52,693 bases of DNA from CAZMVY01 sp964653435 (GCA_964653435.1 CAZZFA010000032.1:1-52693); one strand, 5' to 3'; numbered from the stretch's first letter, positions 23,716 through 33,617 are shown. The notes: generated from the letters alone by a model not told the origin. A program made the numbers and translations.

Positions 23716-24141
23716 GGCCTGCTGCTCACACCTCCCCGGGCAGGCGTCCTCCAAGAGCATGGCTGCGGTGCAGCGCCCCGGCGGCGCGCGCCAGGATTGC
23801 GGCCTCTGGCCGCGCCGGCGGAGTTCGGCGTATGCTTCGCTGAAGTCTTCGGCCGGACCTTTTTGTACCCCGCGCAGTCGGAAAACCACGGCTCCGGCGA
23901 TCCTCCGGGACCCGGGAGCGGTTTGCGCTCCAGAGCGGCGGCTCACGCCCCGGGGCGCTTTCTATAACCCGTTCCAGGCGGGGGACGAACGAAATCGGCG
24001 AACTGAAGGCGACGCTCGTGCGGTCTCCCGGAGACGGGCGCGGCCGTCGCCGGCTGCGGCAGCAGGCAGGCGGAAGGATCGGCACGGACAGCAGGCAGGA
24101 TGCAGGTAGAGTCGGCAAAGACGGTAGAGGCAGGCGAAATC
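23716..24141 (+). other. rpsO-pnp spacer, 426 bp
   Basis: No gene seen. It holds a short GC hairpin, GGAGCG/CGCTCC (about 23918-23935), a CGCCCCGGGGCG dyad followed by TTTCTATAAC, which could be a weak pnp -10 region, and a weak terminator-like GGCCGGACCTTTTT near 23850. Confidence 0.4.
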
Positions 24142-26295
24142 ATGACGGTGTACAAAGTCGAACGAGAGATCGGCGGTCGGATCCTTTCCATCGAAACAGG
24201 CAAGCTGGCCAAGCAGGCAGACGGTGCCGCGCTGGTTCGGTATGGCGACACGGTGGTACTCGTTACCGTGGTACGGGCAGAACCCCGGGAGGGCATCGAC
24301 TTCTTCCCCCTGACGGTGGACTACCGTGAAAAGACCTACGCGGCGGGCAAGTTCCCGGGCGGCTTCTACAAGCGGGAAGGTCGCCCCACGACGAAAGAAA
24401 TCCTGACGATGCGGCTGATTGACCGACCCATCCGGCCGCTCTTCCCCACGGGCTTCATGGACGAGATTCTGATCCAGGCCATGGTTCTCTCGGCGGATCA
24501 GCAGAACGACCCGGACATCCTGGCGATGATCGGGGCGTCCGCGGCACTGATGATCAGCTCGATCCCGTTCGAGGGACCGACGTTCGCCGTCCGCATCGGC
24601 CGGACGGATGGCGAGCTCGTGGTGAACCCGACGCACGAGCAGTTGGAGCGAGGCGACCTCGACGTGGTGGCGGCCGGGCACGCGGAGGCGATCAACATGA
24701 TCGAGGTCGGTGCCAACGAGGTGGCCGAGCAGGTCATCGTGGACGCACTGGCAAAGGCGTTCGACGTGATCAAGGTCGGCTGCGACATGATCGGCGAACT
24801 CGCCCGACAGTGCGCCAAGCCGAAGGTGTGGGAGCCCCGGAAGATCGACGACGAGCTGATCCGGAAGGTTCGCGAACGGGCCGGAAAGGAACTCCGCGAA
24901 CGCCGCCAGATCCCCGGCAAGCTCGATCGCAAGAAGGCCGTCGAGGAGCTGTACGAACAGGTCATGGACGAGTTCTCCCCGCCCGATGCGGAGAACCCAC
25001 CCTACGCCCGCGGGGATGTATACAACGCGATCCAGGCGATCGAGGAAGAGATCGTTCACGAGACGATCCTGACGACGGGTGTGCGGTCCGACGGACGCGG
25101 CCCGGACGACATCCGACCCATCCGCTGCGAGGTGGGCGTGCTGCCGCGCACGCACGGATCGGCCATCTTCACCCGTGGGGAGACGCAGGCCCTCGTCGTC
25201 ACCACGCTCGGAACCGTGCAGGACGAGCAGATTGTGGACGGGCTACTCGACGAGTACAGCAAGAAGTTCATGCTCCATTACAACTTCCCGCCGTTCTGTA
25301 CCGGCGAGGTGAGGCGCATCGGCTCGCCCAGCCGCCGCGAGATCGGGCATGGGGCGCTGGCCGAACGCGCTCTGGAGAGCATCCTCCCGTCGCCGGAGAA
25401 GTTCCCATATACGATTCGCCTTGTCTCAGATATCCTGGAATCCAACGGAAGCAGTTCGATGGCGACCGTCTGCGGCGGGACGCTGGCCCTGATGGATGCC
25501 GGCGTGCCGATCCGCCAACCGGTGGCGGGCATCTCGATCGGGATGGTACACGACGAACATCGTGAGGTGCTGCTGGTGGACATCATCGGGGAGGAGGACC
25601 ATTTCGGCGACATGGATTTCAAGGTGGCGGGGACGCAACGGGGCGTGACGGGCGTGCAGTTGGATCTGAAGGCCCGGGGGCTGAAGCAGGAGCTGATCCC
25701 GCTGATCATGGAGAAGGCCAAACAGGCACGGATGAAGATCCTCAAGGAGATGCTCAGTTGCCTGCCGCGGCCGCGGCCGAACATCAGCGAATACGCCCCG
25801 AGAATCTTGACGATCAAGATCAACCCGGAGAAAATCGGGAAGGTCATCGGCCCGGGCGGCAAGGGCATCAAGCAGATCGAGGCCGACACGGGCGCGACCG
25901 TCGAGATCGAGGACGACGGCACGGTCGTCATTTCGTGCCTCAGCATGGCGGGCGCCGAGGCCGCCCGCGAGATGGTGGAACGGGTGGCGGAGGACGTCAA
26001 GGTCGGCAAGATCTACACGGGCCGGGTCACGAGCATCAAGGACTTCGGCGCATTCATCGAGGTGGTGCCCGGGCAGGACGGGCTGTGCCACATCAGCGAG
26101 TTGTCGAACGAGTACATCCGGTCGGTGAGCGACGTATGCAAGATCGGCGACACGCTGAAGGTGAAGGTCATCTCCATCGACGAGCAGGGACGCGTCAAGC
26201 TCTCACGCAAGGCGGCGATTCAGGAAGAGGGCGACGAAGGAGACGGTCGGCCGGCCCAACCGGCGAAACGCCGACCGAGCCGGGGCGAGGATTGA
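24142..26295 (+). CDS. pnp: Polyribonucleotide nucleotidyltransferase
   Basis: A 717-residue PNPase, the trimeric 3'-5' phosphorolytic exoribonuclease of mRNA decay. It has two RNase PH domains (about 1-145 and 320-550), the second with catalytic SDILESNGSSSMATVCGG; a helical linker; a KH domain with GPGGKGIKQIEADTGA (about 570-630); and an S1 domain, GRVTSIKDFGAFIEVVPG (about 630-700). It ends in a basic tail. The ATG at 24142 fits the usual N-terminus (VYKVEREIGGRILSIETGKLA); an in-frame ATG at 24100 would add 14 residues. Full length is normal. Confidence 0.97.
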   Translation: MTVYKVEREIGGRILSIETGKLAKQADGAALVRYGDTVVLVTVVRAEPREGIDFFPLTVDYREKTYAAGKFPGGFYKREGRPTTKEILTMRLIDRPIRPLFPTGFMDEILIQAMVLSADQQNDPDILAMIGASAALMISSIPFEGPTFAVRIGRTDGELVVNPTHEQLERGDLDVVAAGHAEAINMIEVGANEVAEQVIVDALAKAFDVIKVGCDMIGELARQCAKPKVWEPRKIDDELIRKVRERAGKELRERRQIPGKLDRKKAVEELYEQVMDEFSPPDAENPPYARGDVYNAIQAIEEEIVHETILTTGVRSDGRGPDDIRPIRCEVGVLPRTHGSAIFTRGETQALVVTTLGTVQDEQIVDGLLDEYSKKFMLHYNFPPFCTGEVRRIGSPSRREIGHGALAERALESILPSPEKFPYTIRLVSDILESNGSSSMATVCGGTLALMDAGVPIRQPVAGISIGMVHDEHREVLLVDIIGEEDHFGDMDFKVAGTQRGVTGVQLDLKARGLKQELIPLIMEKAKQARMKILKEMLSCLPRPRPNISEYAPRILTIKINPEKIGKVIGPGGKGIKQIEADTGATVEIEDDGTVVISCLSMAGAEAAREMVERVAEDVKVGKIYTGRVTSIKDFGAFIEVVPGQDGLCHISELSNEYIRSVSDVCKIGDTLKVKVISIDEQGRVKLSRKAAIQEEGDEGDGRPAQPAKRRPSRGED

Positions 26296-26610
26296 CCCGA
26301 CGGCGCAAGGCAGGCCGCGTTGCGCACCGCCACGTGCCGTCGAATGGCTGAATACGTGCGTACGACCCCGGTCGATGCATTTCCGACGGGTGCCCCCGCG
26401 TGCGGTGGCGGGGACGAACCGGCCGGACCGGGGTCGGACTGAGGCAGTTGTCAGCGGTCGCAGGCCGGGCGTGATGTCGGCCCGGTCCGCGATCGGGGGC
26501 GGGCCGCGACTGCCGCAGACGTTGTACCTCGGCCGGCAGCACCTTCCCAAGGCCGTTCGCAACGGACGGCGCCTCGCCGCAAACGGCGCATCCTGTGTGG
26601 AGGAAGTCGC
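26296..26610 (+). other. pnp-csp spacer with a large hairpin
   Basis: No gene is seen. CGACCCCGGTC (26363-26373) and GACCGGGGTCG (26426-26436) are perfect 11-bp arms 52 bases apart. A second stem, CCCCGC/GCGGGG (26394-26399 with 26408-26413), is nested inside. This could end pnp transcripts or be part of the cold-shock gene leader. Confidence 0.55.
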
Positions 26611-26832
26611 ATGCACACGGGAAAGGTCAAATGGTTCGACGTGAAAAAGGGGTTCGGGTTCATCGTAGGCCCACAGCCGGATCGCGATATCTTCGTCCAC
26701 TACAGCAGCATTCAGGGAGATGGGTTCCGGAGCCTCAAGGATGGTCAACCGGTGGAGTTCGATCTGGTGGAGTCTGAAAAGGGCCTTCAGGCCCATAACG
26801 TCCGGCCTGTCAAGGCGCCCCCGTCGAGTTGA
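26611..26832 (+). CDS. Cold-shock domain protein
   Basis: A 73-residue CspA-family protein with one S1-like cold-shock domain. It starts MHTGKVKWFDVKKGFGFI, with RNP1 (KGFGFI) and RNP2 (DIFVHYS) nearly at consensus, and ends VEFDLVESEKGLQAHNVRPV. It binds single-stranded RNA and melts structure. GGAGGAA seven bases before the ATG gives a strong start. Its position next to pnp is consistent with RNA metabolism; the structured spacer upstream could be a leader. The csp subtype cannot be told. Confidence 0.95.
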   Translation: MHTGKVKWFDVKKGFGFIVGPQPDRDIFVHYSSIQGDGFRSLKDGQPVEFDLVESEKGLQAHNVRPVKAPPSS

Positions 26833-27267
26833 CGGCAGGCAGAGCTGCCCTGTGCCGGCCGACGCCCGGCGTTATGCCGCCGCCGCGCCGGTCGCCCCGT
26901 TGACAGACGCTTCGGCCGCACAACGCAGGCTGCCGCGACGGCAGTGGCGCACCGTGGCAGCGCCCCTGCCGGGGAGTTGCCGATCGGGGATGCACGTACC
27001 CGTCGGCGGACGCTTGAGCCGGATCGCGGACACCGATGGAGCTGGCGACTCGAAAGCTGCCCGTGTCCGCGGCCGCGCGGATGCGATCCCGGTTCCGCAT
27101 GGCCCCTTCGCACTCCGCCCCGCGCGGGCGGAGCAAGGCACATCAAGGCGCAGGTCCGGCATCCCGGAAATGAATGAGCGCAGAGCGGCGAAGGGCCGAC
27201 CGAGCCGTCTCACTTGTGCCTGCCGCAGACAGAATCGGCCCGTCGGAGACGATTTCGGGTGCCTCCG
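26833..27267. other. 435-bp gap without a gene
   Basis: No coding frame has family-like content. CGCGGACAC (27025-27033) and GTGTCCGCG (27063-27071) are perfect 9-bp arms, with an inner AGCT/AGCT pairing, which gives a plausible two-step hairpin. Its role is unknown. Confidence 0.45.
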
Positions 27268-28077
27268 ATGATCGCCGGGTGGCTCGCAATCGCGGGAATG
27301 ACCGGACTGGCCGGCGTCGCGGTCGGCTGGCGGTTCGCCTTGCGCCGAAACCGCACGGCCGACCTGCAGAAGACCAACGCCGCCAACGAACAGGTCATCG
27401 AGATCTCGACACTTGCCGGCGGCCTCGCGCACGAGATCCGCAACCCGCTCAGCACACTCAAGGTCAATCTCCAACTGCTGGGCGAGGACTGGAACGACGA
27501 GACGATCCCCCCCGCCGAGCTGCGCCGTCGCAGCCTGAGCCGGCTGGCCACTCTGCAGGGCGAGGCCACACGGCTGCATCACATCGTCGATGAGTTCCTC
27601 CGACTCGTCGGGCGGCAGGAGCTTCGCCTGGTCACCACCGACATCAACGAGGTGATCCGCCAGTTCGTGGAGTTCTATGAACCCCAGGCGATGGCGAACA
27701 AGGTGGTCATCCGGACGGCCCTCTCGGCACGGCCTCTGCCATGCCGGATCGACGTGGACCTCTGCAAACAGGTGCTGCTGAACGTCTGCATCAATGCCCA
27801 GGAGGCGATGCCGAAGGGCGGCGAGCTGACGATCCGAACCCGGGAAGATGGCGGGCGACGGGCGTGCATCGAAATCGCGGATACCGGTACCGGCCTCGAT
27901 CCTCAGGCGGCGGAGCGGATCTTCGAGCCCTACTATTCCACCAAGCCGGGCGGTACGGGCCTCGGCCTTGCGCTGACACGCCGGATCGTGCGGGCCCACG
28001 GCGGCACAATCCAGGCCGCCGGCCGTCCCGGAGAAGGAACCACATTCACGATCACGCTGCCGCTGGCCGCCAGGTAG
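27268..28077 (+). CDS. Sensor histidine kinase (NtrB/ZraS-like)
   Basis: A 269-residue kinase with one N-terminal membrane helix (MIAGWLAIAGMTGLAGVAVGW) and no periplasmic or PAS sensor domain. H box LAGGLAHEIRNPLST (phospho-His near residue 57), N box NVCINAQEAM, G1 DTGTGLDP, F box FEPYYSTKPGG and G2 GTGLGLAL are all intact. It resembles the catalytic core of NtrB-type kinases, but the input is missing, so the signal must come through a partner. The ATG at 27268 was chosen to open the membrane helix. The orphan response regulator at 22848 is the nearest partner candidate. It converges on the next gene 14 bases away. Confidence 0.85.
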   Translation: MIAGWLAIAGMTGLAGVAVGWRFALRRNRTADLQKTNAANEQVIEISTLAGGLAHEIRNPLSTLKVNLQLLGEDWNDETIPPAELRRRSLSRLATLQGEATRLHHIVDEFLRLVGRQELRLVTTDINEVIRQFVEFYEPQAMANKVVIRTALSARPLPCRIDVDLCKQVLLNVCINAQEAMPKGGELTIRTREDGGRRACIEIADTGTGLDPQAAERIFEPYYSTKPGGTGLGLALTRRIVRAHGGTIQAAGRPGEGTTFTITLPLAAR

Positions 28078-28091
28078 CCCGAACCGGCCTC

Positions 28092-31000
28092 TTATGGCGA
28101 CGGGGCGCCGGCAGCGGTCTGTACGCCCGGTCGGCAGCGAGTCTCCACGCCGACCTCGCGACGCGCGGCTGCGTTCGGCGGCGTCAGAAGAAATGCGCCG
28201 GCGGACTGAGGTCCAAGCGTCCCGCGGATGACAACTTCGTTGCCATCCCGACGAACCTCTGCACGACGATCCGCCCACAGATCGTGGACCCGGCCGCCCG
28301 CCGCGAGCGGGACCCGGATGAGATCACCCGAGATGTCGCTGTAGCGGGCGTTGTATAGCGTGATGATCGTTTGCGCCGCGGTCGAGAAGCGGTTCGCGTA
28401 CAGCTCCGTCCGCAGCGTCGGGATGAGCGGCTCGCAGTCGGCCGAGCGAAACACGTCAGCGTGCTCACGCAGGATGCGGTACGCCCGCTGCGCCGTCTCA
28501 CGGAAGCCGGGCGCGTACCACGAGTCGGCGCGACCCTTGAGCCAGACCGCCATCCCGTGAAAGACGCAACGATGAAGGTCGCCCTCGGTGACGGGTACCG
28601 GACGGATGCCGTGCCCGACCATCTCGACGGGGATCAGCTCCGGAAAAAGGAAGCGGACCAGCGGAAGTTTGGTCACATGCTGCCGCGGGATGCCCGGCAT
28701 CGTCATTCCGTAGTCGAAGGCGGCATCCACGAGGCCCATCTGGGCGTCGACGGGCACACACTCGACGTAAATGGCCGTCTTGGGCGAGCGGGCATCGAGG
28801 GCGCGTCGCACCGCGGTGAGCATGCCCTGCTCCTCGACGAGCGGGTTGGACGGGACGGCGTGGCCGTGGTCCGGGCTCCAGCAGGCCTTATCCGCGCCGG
28901 CAAATCCGAATTCATCGAGATAGACCGCATCGGCGCCGGTCTCGGCGGCCACGTCGGCGACGACCTGCGAAAGCTCCCTGCGCCACTGGACGACGCCCGG
29001 GCAGACGAAGAACTCCTTGTCGCTGCCGCCCCACCAGCGCGGCCGGCCGTCCTTGGAGATGAGCTGCCACGCGGGCATCGCATCCTTCGCGAGGACCGAA
29101 CGGCGATCGATCAGGTAGCCTTCGAAGTACAGGCCGACGCGCACGCCGCGTCCATGAGCGGCGTCCACGGCACGACGCAGCTCCGGCAGGCCGCCGAGGT
29201 CGTTCGTGCGATACTGACCGACGCGGCCGAGGGCCTCGTTGTAGGCCCAGCCGGAGATGTCGATCATGTCGATCCCGCCGAAGCCGCGCGACGATTCGGC
29301 AATGAGTTCCTCGAGTGTGTAGCGCTTGCGCCGGAGGTCGAAGAGATAGCCGGTTCCACCGAGCGGGTAGTCGCGCCGACAGTAGAACAGATCGGCGAGA
29401 GGCCCGGGTGGCCGCGGCCTGATCGCGGTGCGGAGCCACTGCCGGTATCGGGCGTACACGTCGTGCCAGTCGCCAAGGTGCGGCTGCAGGATCACCGCGG
29501 GCAGTTCCGGCCGGCTGTCCGGCGTCACCTCGATGTCCGGGAAGCGTACGGTCATATCCGCGCCGTCAGCGCCTTGCTTGAACTGGAAGGACTTGGGCGC
29601 CAGCGCGGTGTCCGTGACGTACAGGCCGAGCCCGCCGCCCCGCGTCGAGAAGACGTCCATCAGTTGAAGCGGAAAAGCGCCGCCGTAGGGCTCATCGACG
29701 GTGACGGGGCCGTTGGCCAGGAGCGTGCTCCGCGTACCGAGCAGGTAGTGCGCCTCGGCCACGGACTCGCTGACGCGGCATCCATGCAGTTGCGGATAAC
29801 AAAGCGCGAGGCGCCAGACGGCGCTGGATTCGTTTACCAGCGTGGGCGCAAGACCGACCCGGCCGTCGTCATGAACCTGCATACGGAAGAGGATCGTGTG
29901 GGCGTCGGCCGGATCGCCGGCGGTCAGCACGAATGTCAGGACGAGCGTATCGGCCGTGGTCAGCGTCTGAAGATCGCGAAGCGCCAGAGCGGACCCGCGG
30001 CCGTGTTCGTCGAGGCATTCCAGGAGCGGGATCGCCGGCGTCGCGCTGATGATGGTTCGGTTCGACGGGACGAGCCGCAGCGACTGGAGATCGAGTCCCG
30101 CATTGAGCAGAAGCCTCAGCTCGATCCACGCGTTCTCGACCGTCAGCACGTCCCCGGAGCGGGTCCAGCAGGTCGGCCTCGGCGTCGGGGCGGCGGGCGG
30201 CGAGGACGGCGACGGTGCGGCCTCGGCCGCGAGCGCCGGGACGAGCCGCTGATCGGAAGTGTTGATGCTCGCGCCGAGCAGGAATACCTGGCCATAGGTC
30301 ATTGCGTCGCGTAGTTCGACGCGGACGAGTTGCTTGCCTGGGTCAAGGGGGACGACGTACGCATCAGGCAGTCGCTCCACCGTCCAACCTTTTCGCGCAA
30401 CGGACCACGGGAAGTGCGTGCGGCGCGTGCCGTCCTTGTACTCCAAGCGAACGCTCAATTCGCAAGGCGACGTGATCGGGCCGCGCGACGGGGGCGTCTG
30501 GCCGCCGTACCAGGCGCGATCGCTGCCGAAGACCCGCGTGGCAAGCAACAGCGCAAGCTCGCAACCCCGCCAATCGCCGGTCAGTTCGACGGTGTCCGTT
30601 TCCATGACGCCCGTGGCGAGCCCCGCCCGATCAGCACTGCCCAGGCGGAACGGAATCCCCGCGACACCGTAACTCGCATCGGCGGGCCACGACGCGGACG
30701 ACGCGAAGGCGCGAGCGAGCCATACGGCGGGGATCGCACCGGCCGAGGGCAACGTGATAGACTTCCATGCGGCCGGCGAAGTTGACGCAGCGGCCCCGAC
30801 AGGGAAAAGGGCCGGCCCGGATGTCGGCCGGGTCGCAGCGGCCGCCGAGGACTGCCGCGGATCGCTCGCCCAGAACGCGAGCCGCCGGACCGTCAACGTC
30901 GCAGGCGTGGCACCGCTGCGCAGGATCAGGGTGAGTTCGGCGATGCGATCGGATCGGAAGAGCGTTCGCAGGTCTACCACCAAGTGGTGGCGGCCGGGCG

Positions 31001-31427
31001 TCGCGGGGCCGAGCCTCGCCTGGGCGCCGCTGGCGAGCGGGTTCTCCGGGTTGAGCGCGCCGGGCGTGACGGGGCCGGTGGCCCCGTCGCTCAGACGCAG
31101 GACGTGGTCGTCTTCGTCGCCCGAGGCCCCGACGATCTCATAGTCGGCCTCCAGAAACGGAAAGACGGCCACCCAGATCGGATTCGTGGTCCGCGTCCAG
31201 GCCATCGCGCGACCGGGTGCGGTCACCTCGAATGCGCCCCCGGCGGGGCCGAAGCGGACGGCGGCGTTGTCGTCTGGCTCCTTGACATGCCAGGGTTCAC
31301 GACGCCAGCCGGCGTCGGCGGTGAACGCGTCATGCCAACCGAGTTCGACGCGCTCGCGAGCGTATGTGTCATCGTCAGCCGGGGCAGCGGCTGCGAGGAA
31401 CGATGCCACGCAGAAGATGATGGGCAC
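28092..31427 (-). CDS. Large exported TIM-barrel protein (DUF6259-like)
   Basis: An 1111-residue exported protein. The GTG at 31427 was chosen because GGAGG lies seven bases upstream and the next residues (PIIFCVASFLAAAAPADD) form a signal peptide; an ATG at 31505 would add 26 residues. The N-terminal half is beta-rich (NPIWVAVFPFLEADYEIVG and later strands), probably with carbohydrate-binding modules. From about residue 600 a TIM barrel follows, with GFGGIDMIDISGWAYNE, GVRVGLYFEGYLIDRR and ADAVYLDEFGFAGADKACW, where Asp/Glu are glycosidase-like. This matches DUF6259-type domains, which I name with moderate confidence. Substrate unknown. It is the largest gene of a minus-strand sugar cluster. 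Confidence 0.75.
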   Translation of the reverse strand: MPIIFCVASFLAAAAPADDDTYARERVELGWHDAFTADAGWRREPWHVKEPDDNAAVRFGPAGGAFEVTAPGRAMAWTRTTNPIWVAVFPFLEADYEIVGASGDEDDHVLRLSDGATGPVTPGALNPENPLASGAQARLGPATPGRHHLVVDLRTLFRSDRIAELTLILRSGATPATLTVRRLAFWASDPRQSSAAAATRPTSGPALFPVGAAASTSPAAWKSITLPSAGAIPAVWLARAFASSASWPADASYGVAGIPFRLGSADRAGLATGVMETDTVELTGDWRGCELALLLATRVFGSDRAWYGGQTPPSRGPITSPCELSVRLEYKDGTRRTHFPWSVARKGWTVERLPDAYVVPLDPGKQLVRVELRDAMTYGQVFLLGASINTSDQRLVPALAAEAAPSPSSPPAAPTPRPTCWTRSGDVLTVENAWIELRLLLNAGLDLQSLRLVPSNRTIISATPAIPLLECLDEHGRGSALALRDLQTLTTADTLVLTFVLTAGDPADAHTILFRMQVHDDGRVGLAPTLVNESSAVWRLALCYPQLHGCRVSESVAEAHYLLGTRSTLLANGPVTVDEPYGGAFPLQLMDVFSTRGGGLGLYVTDTALAPKSFQFKQGADGADMTVRFPDIEVTPDSRPELPAVILQPHLGDWHDVYARYRQWLRTAIRPRPPGPLADLFYCRRDYPLGGTGYLFDLRRKRYTLEELIAESSRGFGGIDMIDISGWAYNEALGRVGQYRTNDLGGLPELRRAVDAAHGRGVRVGLYFEGYLIDRRSVLAKDAMPAWQLISKDGRPRWWGGSDKEFFVCPGVVQWRRELSQVVADVAAETGADAVYLDEFGFAGADKACWSPDHGHAVPSNPLVEEQGMLTAVRRALDARSPKTAIYVECVPVDAQMGLVDAAFDYGMTMPGIPRQHVTKLPLVRFLFPELIPVEMVGHGIRPVPVTEGDLHRCVFHGMAVWLKGRADSWYAPGFRETAQRAYRILREHADVFRSADCEPLIPTLRTELYANRFSTAAQTIITLYNARYSDISGDLIRVPLAAGGRVHDLWADRRAEVRRDGNEVVIRGTLGPQSAGAFLLTPPNAAARREVGVETRCRPGVQTAAGAPSP

Positions 31428-31585
31428 GCGGACACCTCCGGGAAAACGAATCGACGCACAACATACGACGCGGACGACGGAGCGGCAATTCACTGACGGC
31501 CGCATCGCGCTGTCCCGCGGGAAGCAGGTGGGGCAGCCCGCCCCTTGCGTTTGCTCGCGGCAGAACAGCCCACGCTGCAACCGCA

Positions 31586-32686
31586 TCAGATGCTGTGGTA
31601 CGCGTCGCGGAGGATCCGGATGTTCTTCGCGTTCCAGGCAAGGGAATCGTCGGGGAGCGTCGTCTTCTCGTCGGCCCTGGCGAAGCCGTAGAGGCCGAAC
31701 GTCTCCGTGTCGATCCTCTTCCAGGCGCTCGCGTCGTGGCCCTCCCAGCCGCAAAGGTTCTGGACGATCAGCGTCTTCGGGCCGACCTGTCGCCGGAGCC
31801 AGTCGAGGTGGTCGAGGTCGGGCGCCTCGTTGAGGATCCAGTCAACCTCCTTCAGCAGGCGGTGGCCGGACCAGAGCGGGTATTCGTTCTTGAGGATCGG
31901 GTGGTTCGTCCAGATAATCGCCGGGCGCGTCGCGCGGACGGCCCATGTGATGTAACGCCAAGCGCGGTCAATGGCCCGCTTGTCAAACTCGAGTATGGCC
32001 TCCGCGGACGGCGTGCCCGAGGCCGGGAACGGCTCGCCGAGCAACTGGCGGTACATCTCCTTCTCGCAGGCGAGCCAGTTCCTGTGCTGCGGAGGGCGAA
32101 CCCAGTCGATCATGAAGCCGTCCACGCCCGTCCTGCTCAGTGCGTCCTCGACGCTGCGGCAGAAGTAGTCGAGGTATTCGAGCGTGAACGGGATCTTGAT
32201 GTAGTCGGAGTCGGCGGAGTGGACGAGGTCCGGGTGGCGAGATTCCCAGTACGGGTTCGCCCCGAGCGTGAAGTAACCCATCACCCGCATACCGGCCTTG
32301 TGGCCGCGTTTGACCATCTCACCGAGAAAGTCGGGGCACTTGAGTCCCGGGGTAACCGGGGCGACATCGCTGGGATACCAGGCGTAGCCGTTGTACGAAA
32401 CGCAGAATGTCTGGATCGTGTTCGCACCGAGATCCTGGTACCAGCGGACATGCTCGACCGGATCGGCCTGCGCGAACATGCCGGGCGGGGCGACGCCCTT
32501 GGGGCCCCAGTTGAAGTCGATGCAGAAGGCCTTGATTGGCCGGAGACTCGGGCCCGTGGCCGGCCTTCCGGTGACGCCGGCTGCGGCAACCCGGCTCAAT
32601 GCACCGGCAGCGAGCGCGGCACTACCGGCGATGAAGTCACGCCGCGTGGGTAGCTCGTCGGACCCGTGCCCGTGGTCAGCCATCAT
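31586..32686 (-). CDS. Tat-exported TIM-barrel glycosidase-like protein
   Basis: A 366-residue protein with a twin-arginine signal (TRRDFIAGSAALAAGAL), so it is folded before export. The rest is a TIM barrel: AFCIDFNWGPKG, WYQDLGANTIQTFCVSYNGYAW, GHKAGMRVMGYFTLGANPYWES, GVDGFMIDWVRPP (candidate acid) and RPAIIWTNHPIL. It resembles alpha-L-fucosidase-like and hypothetical glycosyl-hydrolase barrels, but I cannot name the family. It starts MMADHG, with a second ATG next to it. It lies between the large exported barrel protein and two sugar-isomerase-like genes, which suggests a role in the same glycan pathway. Confidence 0.75.
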   Translation of the reverse strand: MMADHGHGSDELPTRRDFIAGSAALAAGALSRVAAAGVTGRPATGPSLRPIKAFCIDFNWGPKGVAPPGMFAQADPVEHVRWYQDLGANTIQTFCVSYNGYAWYPSDVAPVTPGLKCPDFLGEMVKRGHKAGMRVMGYFTLGANPYWESRHPDLVHSADSDYIKIPFTLEYLDYFCRSVEDALSRTGVDGFMIDWVRPPQHRNWLACEKEMYRQLLGEPFPASGTPSAEAILEFDKRAIDRAWRYITWAVRATRPAIIWTNHPILKNEYPLWSGHRLLKEVDWILNEAPDLDHLDWLRRQVGPKTLIVQNLCGWEGHDASAWKRIDTETFGLYGFARADEKTTLPDDSLAWNAKNIRILRDAYHSI

Positions 32687-32723
32687 CGAACCGTCCGCGC
32701 CGATGCCGGCCCGGCTATCCGCG

Positions 32724-33617
32724 TCAGCCGCCCAGTTCCGCCTGCACCTTGTTGAAGAACGCGATGCACTCCGCGATGTCCTTCATGTTGTCCCGCGGAT
32801 TATGCTCGTACTCGATCGAGATCACCCCGGCGAACTTCTGGCGGTGTAGTTCCGCCAGGACGGCCTTGCAGTTGCCGATGCCGGTGCCCCACGGCACGTC
32901 GCGGGAATCCACCGTCGGCTTCTCGATATCCTTGAGATGCAGGCAGAGCGTGCGGCCCTGGTACTTCTTGAGGGCCTCGACGGGGTCGACGCCGCTGCGG
33001 ACCCAGTGGCCGGTGTCGGCGCAGGCGCCGATCCGCCTGCTGCAGCCCCTGAGCTGCTTGAGCACCTCGTCGGGATTCCAGTTGACGTATTCAGGATGCC
33101 CGGCGTCTCTCGGGTGGTTATGGATCGCGACGTTTACGCCGTACTCCGCCGCGAGCCGGTCGAGGAGCGGCAACGTCGCCGGATCCGGTTCACAAACGAT
33201 GTTCTCAACGCCCATAGTCCGGCAGAACGCGAAGACGTTGCGGGTCTCGGCGGCGTCCTTGCCCAGTTGATGGAAGTAGTAGCCGACGAGCTTGATGACG
33301 GCGTCGGCGAGCTTGCGCTTCGTCGCTTCAATGGCCGCGGGCGGGGCCTTGTAGTTGAGCTCCGCGTCGGGATAGTCGTCGCTGAGCTTCTGCCACGCGT
33401 GGGCTTCGAGGTACTTCGCGCCGAGGGCTTTGGATCTGTCCACGGCCTCAAAGAACGGGAACTCGCGGAAGCTGTACGTCATGACGGCCAGCCGGCAGGC
33501 GGGAGCCTTTCCGGGCGGCAGAACGATGAACGGCTTGTCGCTGGACGCACAACCGAACAACGCAAGAGCCGCTACCGCACCAAGGCAGACCATCAACACG
33601 ACCGAACGCTTGCACAC
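32724..33617 (-). CDS. Lipoprotein with xylose isomerase-like TIM barrel
   Basis: A 297-residue lipoprotein. The GTG at 33617 has GGAGGAA eight bases upstream and opens a complete lipoprotein signal (MCKRSVVLMVCLG, lipobox LALFGC). The mature part is an AP endonuclease-2/xylose isomerase-like barrel: FEAVDRSKALGAKYLEAHA, VAIHNHPRDAGH (metal His), GACADTGHWVRSGVDPVEAL, LCLHLKDIEKP, and GVISIEYEH. Relatives are sugar-phosphate isomerases/epimerases, but a lipid-anchored, extracytoplasmic one would act on free sugars. It is a diverged paralogue of the next gene (33775), with the same motif order. Confidence 0.85.
   Translation of the reverse strand: MCKRSVVLMVCLGAVAALALFGCASSDKPFIVLPPGKAPACRLAVMTYSFREFPFFEAVDRSKALGAKYLEAHAWQKLSDDYPDAELNYKAPPAAIEATKRKLADAVIKLVGYYFHQLGKDAAETRNVFAFCRTMGVENIVCEPDPATLPLLDRLAAEYGVNVAIHNHPRDAGHPEYVNWNPDEVLKQLRGCSRRIGACADTGHWVRSGVDPVEALKKYQGRTLCLHLKDIEKPTVDSRDVPWGTGIGNCKAVLAELHRQKFAGVISIEYEHNPRDNMKDIAECIAFFNKVQAELGG

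Noticed and set aside
28371..30314. A 647-codon open frame on the plus strand
   Set aside because: It is antisense to the large exported TIM-barrel gene and has no signal peptide or domain motif.
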